Source of the DNA: Thermoplasmata archaeon
Lineage (GTDB): Archaea > Thermoplasmatota > Thermoplasmata > Thermoplasmatales > Thermoplasmataceae
Direction: 5' to 3'
DNA length: 5,616 nucleotides
NCBI GenBank assembly: GCA_021806345.1
Contig: JAJZXP010000403.1
Span: forward strand, 1-5,616
The position numbers and the translations under genes were made by a program. Of this stretch, positions 1-4,540 are shown one piece after another; within the stretch, counting starts at the first letter, position 1, and each line of letters starts with the position of its first letter. The notes below the pieces were generated by a model. That model was given only the letters and a program-made list of their open reading frames with translations. It was not told the DNA's origin and did not search any database.

Positions 1-1
1 T

Positions 2-526
2 GATGGAAAGATATCAGATGACCAGTCATGGATTCTGGACATGTCGATGGCAGGAAGATCATACGAGGCATTACCGGATTACCGCCATATAACCACTTTG
101 GTACAGATTTATGAATCAGACCAGAGAATAAAGGAAATTCTCGCTTCTGAAAGGAAAGTCTATCCCGATCATATACTAATGGAAACAATTAATTTGGCCA
201 GACGTTGGATACAGGCATATGCTCCAAAATCGGTCAAGTTCAAAATTCTGGGAAAAAGTGATCCGGTAGAACTCAATGAGAAGGAGCGAATCCTATTATG
301 TGAACTCTGGGCAGGAATTCGAGATATGGAGGAAATGGATCCTGACAAAATACACCAGTTATCCAGGAAAGTCATAGAAAAGACAGGAATACCACTTTCA
401 GAAGGCTTTAAATGTATATATAAAGCATTAATAGGCAAGGAAAGTGGCCCAAGATTGGGGTATTTCCTTTCAGTGGCACCCAGGGATAAAATAAGGGAAA
501 GAATGGAGGCAATATGCAATGAGTAA
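2..526 (+). CDS. lysS: Lysine--tRNA ligase, class I (LysRS), 3' part only
   Basis: The reading frame is open from the window edge and ends at TAA 524-526, so this is the C-terminal ~174 residues of a longer protein; complete class I LysRS enzymes are roughly 500-550 residues. The enzyme charges tRNA-Lys with lysine in the cytoplasm. Class I LysRS is typical of many archaea and some bacteria and is unrelated to the common class II form. The nucleotide-binding fold with HIGH and KMSKS lies upstream and is not visible. What is seen is the helical anticodon-binding half: an 'R-H-I-T-T-L-V-Q-I' stretch near the start and, at about nt 434-469, the block GKESGPRLGYFL that matches the conserved family ending (GP-x-x-G-x-F/I). 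The ATG at 41 is an internal methionine, because codons upstream (2-40) continue in frame without a stop. It overlaps metG by 8 bases, suggesting one operon. Confidence 0.85.
   Translation, partial: DGKISDDQSWILDMSMAGRSYEALPDYRHITTLVQIYESDQRIKEILASERKVYPDHILMETINLARRWIQAYAPKSVKFKILGKSDPVELNEKERILLCELWAGIRDMEEMDPDKIHQLSRKVIEKTGIPLSEGFKCIYKALIGKESGPRLGYFLSVAPRDKIRERMEAICNE
505..509 (+). promoter_or_regulatory. Shine-Dalgarno site of metG inside the lysS 3' end
   Basis: GGAGG lies 9 bases before the ATG at 519, still within the lysS coding sequence. It fixes the metG start at 519 and fits translation coupled to, or re-initiating after, lysS. An earlier ATG at 514 closes at once (ATG CAA TGA). 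Confidence 0.75.
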
Positions 527-2639
527 ATCAGAAAAAAAAATTGTAATCAACTGCGCCCTACCGTATGCAAATAGTAATCTGCATATTGGACACATAGCCG
601 GCGCTTATCTTCCACCGGATATATTCAACAGGTTTAACAGATTAATAGGAAAGGAGACGCTGTTTATCTGCGGAACAGATGAAAATGGCACTCCTGTTAC
701 GCTGAAAGCCGAGGAAGAAGGAGTTGAGCCACAGGAAATTGCAAACAGATACCATAAGGAAATCAAAGAAGATTTTGAGTCGCTTGATATTTACTTTGAT
801 TTTTTTGGAAGAACTACCGCGAAGTATCATGAAGAATTTGTTCAAAATTTTTTCGGGGAGTTGGAACAAAATGGATTTCTTGAAAGGAAACAAATGATTT
901 CAGCCTTCTGCAAAAACGAAAAAAGGTTTCTTCCGGACAGGTATGTAAATGGAAAATGCCCATACTGCGGAAATGAATCGGCAAGGGGAGATCAATGCGA
1001 TGAATGTGGAAAGACTCTTGATCCACAGGATCTTCAAAACCCGAAATGCGCCGTGTGTAAATCAGATGTCAGCTTTAAGGAAACTGAGCATATATTCTTC
1101 AAAATTTCAAATATGGAAGGTTTCCTCAAGGAGTGGCTCTCCGAAAAGGAAGATTGGAGAAGTAACGTAAAAACTTTTTCAATGAATATTCTGGATAGTG
1201 GACTCAAAGACAGAGCCATAACAAGAGATATAAATTGGGGAGTTAAAATTGAAGAACCGGGAATGGAGAACAAGAGAATATATGTCTGGTTTGAAGCGCT
1301 CCTTGGTTATTTATCCAATGCTCAAGAATACTCGAGAATAACAGGTGAACCTTATTTATGGAAGGAATATTATGAGGACAACCAAACTTATTATTTCATG
1401 GGGAAGGACAATATATTTTTTCATTCGATTTTTTTACCTGCACTTCACAAAGCCTCAGGTAAGTACCCGCTGCCGTTCAGGATATCTGCGAATGAATACT
1501 TAAGATTCAAAGGTCAAAAATTTTCCAAGTCAAGGGGCATTGGATTAAAAGTGAGGGAAATACTGAGTGTTGTTGATAAGGATTCCCTGAGATACTACCT
1601 TTCTTCAATATTACCGGAATCATCAGACTCAGACTTTTCGCAGGAGGAAATGGTAGAGAAGGTAAATTCAGAACTTAACGGCAAATATGGAAATCTTGTT
1701 AACCGGGTTGTATCTTTCTGCATCAGTAAGAATGTTATACCACGCAAAGGTGAACCAGACCAGAGTGACATCAACCTTATATCATCACTCGAGAAATTCA
1801 GGGAACAGTATGTTGAATTGATGAAGCAGGTTGAATTCAGAAAGGCCCTTTCACTTTGGCTGGAAAATGTGAAACTTGTGAATACGTTTTTCAATAACTC
1901 AAAGCCATGGGACATCATCAAGACTGATACGGAAATGGTAGCCTCGAAGTTATGGTATGCATTAAAAGCAGTCGAATACCTTACTTTAACAATATATCCA
2001 TTCGTACCTTCAGGATCAGACAGGGCATGGAATGCAATACACAATGAGTCAATTAACCAATTATCAGTGTCTCACTTAGCTGAAACATGCACATTCAAAT
2101 TGAATTCAAACTCCAAAATATTCAATAAATTAGAATTTGAGGACGAACCAGACAATCAGTTAAATCTAATAATTGGAAAAATAGCCATGGCAGAAAATCA
2201 CCCGAATGCAGATTCTTTACTGCATCTAAGAGTGAATTTGGGAGATCACGAAATAGAGCTGGTTGCAGGATTGCGTAAATATTATGATCCAGCGTCTTTG
2301 CAGGGAAGAAAAATAGTAGTTGTTGAAAACTTAAAACCTTCAAAGCTCAGAGGAATAGTCTCTCAGGGAATGCTCCTGGCCGCGCAGGATTCCAAGGGCG
2401 TTCACATTCTGACTTCCGATCTTCCCGAAGGAACTGCGGTAACGATGGGAGAAATTGGATGCGCAAACCCACAGAGAATTGAAATAGACACGGTCAAGTC
2501 CTACGAATTAAGGGTAGAAACTGATAGCTCAGAACAGTTCCCAACTGCATTAGTCGGAAGGAACAGATTGCCATTACTCGCAATGGGAAAAAAATTAAAA
2601 ATAGACGGAATGGTTGAAAACAAGTCTATTATAAAATAA
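519..2639 (+). CDS. metG: Methionine--tRNA ligase (MetRS) with fused C-terminal tRNA-binding domain
   Basis: This 706-residue class I synthetase charges initiator and elongator tRNA-Met. The Rossmann catalytic domain starts at once with the HIGH signature at residues 22-25 (LHIGH) and ends with KFSKS at 334-338. Between them lies the zinc-knuckle insertion: CxxC pairs at C147/C150, C160/C163 and C177/C180, plus a half pair at C131 where the partner position is E134. RIYVWFEALLGYL (253-265) is a typical MetRS block. The helical anticodon domain spans about 380-520, with N392 and P463-W464 at positions matching E. coli anticodon-binding N391 and P460-W461 (alignment from memory). Residues about 546-650 form an EMAP-II/Trbp111-type OB fold, shown by ENHPNADSL (559-567) and NLKPSKLRGIVSQGMLLAA (604-622). 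Residues 651-706 form an unusual tail (see findings). The start is supported by GGAGG at 505-509. It overlaps lysS by 8 bases and converges on rpoK. Confidence 0.96.
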   Translation: MSKSEKKIVINCALPYANSNLHIGHIAGAYLPPDIFNRFNRLIGKETLFICGTDENGTPVTLKAEEEGVEPQEIANRYHKEIKEDFESLDIYFDFFGRTTAKYHEEFVQNFFGELEQNGFLERKQMISAFCKNEKRFLPDRYVNGKCPYCGNESARGDQCDECGKTLDPQDLQNPKCAVCKSDVSFKETEHIFFKISNMEGFLKEWLSEKEDWRSNVKTFSMNILDSGLKDRAITRDINWGVKIEEPGMENKRIYVWFEALLGYLSNAQEYSRITGEPYLWKEYYEDNQTYYFMGKDNIFFHSIFLPALHKASGKYPLPFRISANEYLRFKGQKFSKSRGIGLKVREILSVVDKDSLRYYLSSILPESSDSDFSQEEMVEKVNSELNGKYGNLVNRVVSFCISKNVIPRKGEPDQSDINLISSLEKFREQYVELMKQVEFRKALSLWLENVKLVNTFFNNSKPWDIIKTDTEMVASKLWYALKAVEYLTLTIYPFVPSGSDRAWNAIHNESINQLSVSHLAETCTFKLNSNSKIFNKLEFEDEPDNQLNLIIGKIAMAENHPNADSLLHLRVNLGDHEIELVAGLRKYYDPASLQGRKIVVVENLKPSKLRGIVSQGMLLAAQDSKGVHILTSDLPEGTAVTMGEIGCANPQRIEIDTVKSYELRVETDSSEQFPTALVGRNRLPLLAMGKKLKIDGMVENKSIIK

Positions 2640-2650
2640 ATTAAATTTTC
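2588..2650 (-). terminator. T-rich stretch downstream of rpoK, possible terminator
   Basis: Read on the minus strand, the rpoK stop is followed by AATTTAATTTATTTTATAATAG and then, about 50 bases on, by TTTTTAATTTTTTT (2601-2588) inside the antisense of the metG 3' end. Archaeal polymerase commonly stops at such T-rich runs. No stem-loop is evident, so this is a weak call. The convergent metG transcript has only short T runs after its stop. Confidence 0.3.
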
Positions 2651-2815
2651 TTAGATGACTGTGATTGGAATTACTTTATTGTCATATTCGAGAATAGCAA
2701 TATCCACCGGATCAATCATGTCTTTTGGGACATCTATAATGACTGGGGCTCCCATGGAAATTTGAAGTGATCTTGCCCCAATAATTCTTGCCCTTTCAAA
2801 TTTTGTATGAATCAT
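2651..2815 (-). CDS. rpoK: DNA-directed RNA polymerase subunit Rpo6/RpoK (omega/RPB6 homologue)
   Basis: This gene encodes the small polymerase subunit that helps assemble and stabilise the archaeal RNA polymerase around Rpo1, the equivalent of bacterial omega and eukaryotic RPB6. The core is plain to see: [20 protein letters not shown] followed by a PVIIDVP-type segment, a DPVDIA stretch and the terminal VIPITV, all in family order. With the start at ATG 2815 the protein is 54 residues and opens [10 protein letters not shown], which lines up directly with the usual M-x-x-T-(K/R)-F-E start of archaeal RpoK. The frame also has an ATG at 2848, adding 11 hydrophobic residues (65 in total), but the family ends and a TATA-like box just upstream of 2848 favour 2815. 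The stop is TAA at 2653-2651. It lies 3' of the HAD gene on the same strand and ends 11 bases from the metG stop on the opposite strand. Confidence 0.92.
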   Translation of the reverse strand: MIHTKFERARIIGARSLQISMGAPVIIDVPKDMIDPVDIAILEYDNKVIPITVI

Positions 2816-2833
2816 AGAAATCAATATGCCCCT

Positions 2834-2878
2834 GTATAGTAATTTCATCTATAATATTTTTCTTAATTATTATTGGAT
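2834..2878 (-). promoter_or_regulatory. rpoK: AT-rich putative rpoK promoter
   Basis: Between the HAD stop and rpoK the minus strand reads AATAATAATTAAGAAAAA and then AATATTATAG (2858-2849), a TATA-like box. A transcript starting about 25 bases on from the box centre would begin near 2828. That leaves a ~12-base leader before the ATG at 2815 and would exclude the upstream ATG at 2848. rpoK may equally be read through from the HAD gene. Inferred from base composition and spacing only. Confidence 0.35.
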
Positions 2879-3631
2879 TCAAAACTTTATGAAGTCGCTG
2901 GATAGCAAATTTTCCTGCCCCTTTTCATAAAAAGTCTCAATTAGTGCCTTAGTCTTTTTAGAATCAAAATAACTTCTTATTGTGAAGGCAACATTTGCCT
3001 CAGGTTCTGGTTGATTTTTAAAATTTACCCAAATTGGAACGATTCCATAATTTAAAGCACCTAAAACATCATTTTTCCAATGATCTCCTATCATGACTGC
3101 CTCATTTTTCTGGCAATTTGCACTTTCCAGAGCCCTTGTAAAAATTTCCGGATCAGGCTTAAAACTTCTTTCGTCATAAGCGGCCGTTACGAAATCTATA
3201 TACTCCGTAAGATTCGATCTTTCGATCTTTTCCATCTGATATTCCAGAATGTGGTTCGTCACAATTCCAATTGTGTACTCTTTTTTCAATAAGCCAAGAA
3301 GCCTTTTTGCTCCCTTAATGGGCCTGATCCTGTCCATGTGATTCTTTCTTATCTTATCATTAATTTCTGATATTGCATCATCCCTCAGAGGAAGGCCCAG
3401 CTGCTCAAACACCACTTTCGTCCTTTCCTGGTTGATATCTTCAAGGGGTGTCATATCGTCCAGAAGAAGTTTCTTTCCAAGGTCGGCTGTGTAAAACTTT
3501 GAAATCAGTTCGTCCATAGGAATATTCCTTAGAAATCGGTATTCTGCCTTCAATTCCATAAAAGCATATCTCATCGCATTGGAATCTTCAACTAATGTGT
3601 TATCAAAATCAAAAAGAATGGTTTTCAACAA
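2879..3631 (-). CDS. HAD-superfamily hydrolase, subfamily IA-like (substrate unknown)
   Basis: This is a 250-residue cytoplasmic phosphohydrolase of the haloacid dehalogenase fold. All four catalytic motifs are present: motif I DFDNT (8-12, nucleophile D8 and acid D10), motif II IVTNH (123-127, T125), motif III K158 in SFKPDP (156-161), and motif IV GDHWKND (182-188, D183 and D188 for Mg2+). A helical cap of about 90 residues between motifs I and II (about 14-103) fits the C1 cap of subfamily IA, the group holding phosphoglycolate phosphatases, YjjG-type nucleotidases and similar enzymes. The substrate cannot be told from sequence. No ATG or GTG exists between the upstream in-frame stop (TAG, 3640-3638) and motif I, so translation must begin at TTG 3631 or TTG 3628. 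GGGAG at 3646-3642 stands 10 bases before the first. rpoK follows on the same strand. Confidence 0.9.
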   Translation of the reverse strand: MLKTILFDFDNTLVEDSNAMRYAFMELKAEYRFLRNIPMDELISKFYTADLGKKLLLDDMTPLEDINQERTKVVFEQLGLPLRDDAISEINDKIRKNHMDRIRPIKGAKRLLGLLKKEYTIGIVTNHILEYQMEKIERSNLTEYIDFVTAAYDERSFKPDPEIFTRALESANCQKNEAVMIGDHWKNDVLGALNYGIVPIWVNFKNQPEPEANVAFTIRSYFDSKKTKALIETFYEKGQENLLSSDFIKF

Positions 3632-3656
3632 ATTTAACTAACTCCCTGATTTCCAT
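3609..3656 (-). other. Possible 15-codon upstream ORF overlapping the HAD start
   Basis: An ATG at 3656 opens a different frame (MEIRELVKFVENHSF, then TGA at 3611-3609) that runs across the TTG start of the HAD gene. It could be a regulatory leader ORF, or the sign of a one-base sequence error that separates the real ATG from the HAD frame, or chance. No family is recognised. Confidence 0.2.
3642..3646 (-). promoter_or_regulatory. Shine-Dalgarno site supporting a TTG start of the HAD gene
   Basis: On the minus strand GGGAG ends 10 bases before TTG 3631 (13 before TTG 3628). It is the only ribosome-binding-like sequence near this start, and it supports a non-ATG start on a transcript with a leader. 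Confidence 0.45.
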
Positions 3657-3680
3657 AAATGAACAAATCCTTAAACATTT

Positions 3681-3699
3681 GTCTAAATAAAATATAGAC
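3681..3699. repeat. Imperfect 19-base palindrome over the HAD promoter
   Basis: GTCTA (3681-3685) and TAGAC (3695-3699) are perfect inverted arms. Inside them 3687-3688 also pair with 3692-3693, with a single mismatched pair (3686/3694). Dyads of this size are typical for dimeric helix-turn-helix repressors. Its position between divergent genes, with the presumed HAD TATA box inside it, makes an operator plausible, but it has not been tested against other copies. Confidence 0.4.
3687..3696 (-). promoter_or_regulatory. Putative TATA box of the HAD gene
   Basis: Read on the minus strand, TATATTTTAT is the best TATA-like match upstream of the HAD gene. It predicts a start of transcription near 3667 and a leader of about 36 bases containing the GGGAG site. 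It lies inside the 19-base palindrome. Confidence 0.4.
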
Positions 3700-3721
3700 C
3701 AAAAATATGACTAACCTAGGT

Positions 3722-3747
3722 AAATAGATTCAAATAGCCATAAATAA
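3722..3747 (+). repeat. Three AAATA(G/A) repeats at 10-base spacing
   Basis: AAATAG at 3722, AAATAG at 3732 and AAATAA at 3742 recur at exactly one helical turn. They lie just upstream of the presumed promoter of the membrane protein gene. They could be a regulator site, phased A-rich bends, or chance in AT-rich DNA. Confidence 0.3.
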
Positions 3748-3756
3748 ATTATGCTG

Positions 3757-3769
3757 AAAATATTTAACC
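3757..3769 (+). promoter_or_regulatory. Putative BRE/TATA promoter of the transporter operon
   Basis: GAAAA followed by TATTTAACC resembles an archaeal purine-rich BRE plus TATA element. A start about 25 bases on from its centre falls near 3788, giving a leaderless or very short-leader transcript for the ATG at 3797, which fits the lack of any Shine-Dalgarno sequence there. Confidence 0.45.
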
Positions 3770-3796
3770 ACAATCAGTGAATAAACATAAGATAAT

Positions 3797-4540
3797 ATGG
3801 GATTTAATGGCATATGTGGAAATCTAAACGTTGCTGGAATGATTCCTTGGGAAGTTGTACTGATTTACTTCGCTCTTGCTCTTGTGTTTGTAGTAATTAA
3901 TTTCAGGAAAACTGAGGGATTAAATCATTACAAGACCGTAGATTTTGTGTTTATCGGAATTGGCGCAGCGTTCACAGTTGTATGGGAGTTTTTTGTAGGT
4001 CCTTTGCTTGACAAGGTAATTCCTCCAGGTCTTACTGCATTTATCGGTTTTGGATTTTTCGGAAGAATATTGATCATGTTCATAATTGCAGGACTGGTCA
4101 GAAAGCCGGGTGTAGGCATGTTAAGCATGGCTATATTCGATATTCTTGGGGACATATTCCATTATGGGTTCAGTGGAGAACCAATCTTTGTGTTCTATGA
4201 AGCCTTAACTTATGGATTATTCATTGATCTTGTGATCACCATAAAGAAGGGAAACTTCTTTGGAAATTTCAGTGATAGTGAACCAAAGTCGTTTATAGGA
4301 AAAATCGGTGCGGCCCATCAGTCACTATTTGCCGCCTTAACCGGGGCAGTTGTCGGATTTCTATGGGCAATACCAGATCCATTCTTTTATAGAGCATTCT
4401 TTGGGCCCTTCCTATATGGAAGCGTAGTTAATTGGCAGAGCATACTGGTCTCTTTTGCAGAGGCAATTCCAGGAAATGTGATACTTGGGGTGATATCTGG
4501 ATTAATCGGCTTGAGAGTAATCAGGGTGCTTGGCCAATGA
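3797..4540 (+). CDS. ECF-type transporter S component, YkoE-like (membrane substrate-binding subunit)
   Basis: This is a 247-residue integral membrane protein with about six or seven hydrophobic spans (roughly 19-36, 47-69, 84-101, 106-125, 130-149, 172-193, 217-240) and one hydrophilic loop near 150-168. S components capture a vitamin or other micronutrient at the outer face of the membrane for an energy-coupling-factor ABC importer. The segment FFGRILIMFIIAGLVRKPG (87-105), followed by a helix and an acidic/aromatic stretch (DILGDIFHYG, 115-124), recalls YkoE, the thiamine-precursor S component that works with the double ATPase YkoD and permease YkoC. The start at ATG 3797 has no ribosome-binding site but sits close to a TATA-like box. 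The internal ATG at 3839 (M15) is a possible alternative that would trim a polar N-terminus. The stop overlaps the next ATG (ATGA, 4537-4540). The family is inferred partly from that neighbour; the substrate is unknown. Confidence 0.68.
   Translation: MGFNGICGNLNVAGMIPWEVVLIYFALALVFVVINFRKTEGLNHYKTVDFVFIGIGAAFTVVWEFFVGPLLDKVIPPGLTAFIGFGFFGRILIMFIIAGLVRKPGVGMLSMAIFDILGDIFHYGFSGEPIFVFYEALTYGLFIDLVITIKKGNFFGNFSDSEPKSFIGKIGAAHQSLFAALTGAVVGFLWAIPDPFFYRAFFGPFLYGSVVNWQSILVSFAEAIPGNVILGVISGLIGLRVIRVLGQ
4523..4528 (+). promoter_or_regulatory. Weak ribosome-binding site of the ABC ATPase gene
   Basis: AGGGTG stands 8 bases before the ATG at 4537, within the end of the S-component gene. With the ATGA overlap it suggests coupled translation of the two subunits. 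Confidence 0.4.

Larger units (their letters stand above)
3632..3796. other. Divergent AT-rich intergenic region
   Basis: These 165 bases separate the leftward HAD gene from the rightward transporter genes and are the longest non-coding stretch here. They hold the elements listed separately: HAD leader and SD, 19-base palindrome, phased AAATA repeats and the transporter TATA box. There is also an 8-base palindrome ACCTAGGT (3714-3721). No structured RNA or TPP riboswitch core could be recognised. Confidence 0.7.

Noticed and set aside
169..519. 116-codon minus-strand frame opposite lysS
   Set aside because: It lies opposite conserved LysRS coding sequence and its composition looks like a shadow translation.
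949..1170. Plus-strand 73-codon frame within metG
   Set aside because: It is an out-of-frame reading of the zinc-knuckle region of MetRS, with no independent start signal.
1595..2044. 149-codon open frame on the minus strand inside metG
   Set aside because: It is fully antisense to a well-supported MetRS, with serine/phenylalanine-rich composition and no recognisable motif; it mirrors metG codon use.
3714..3721. ACCTAGGT palindrome as an operator
   Set aside because: The symmetry does not extend beyond 8 bases, and such short palindromes are expected by chance.
3632..3796. TPP riboswitch ahead of the YkoE-like gene
   Set aside because: No CTGAGA-type core or paired conserved elements could be found, and the predicted leader is too short.
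3928..4155. Minus-strand 75-codon frame opposite the membrane protein
   Set aside because: It is a shadow of the S-component gene; proline/asparagine-rich and without family features.
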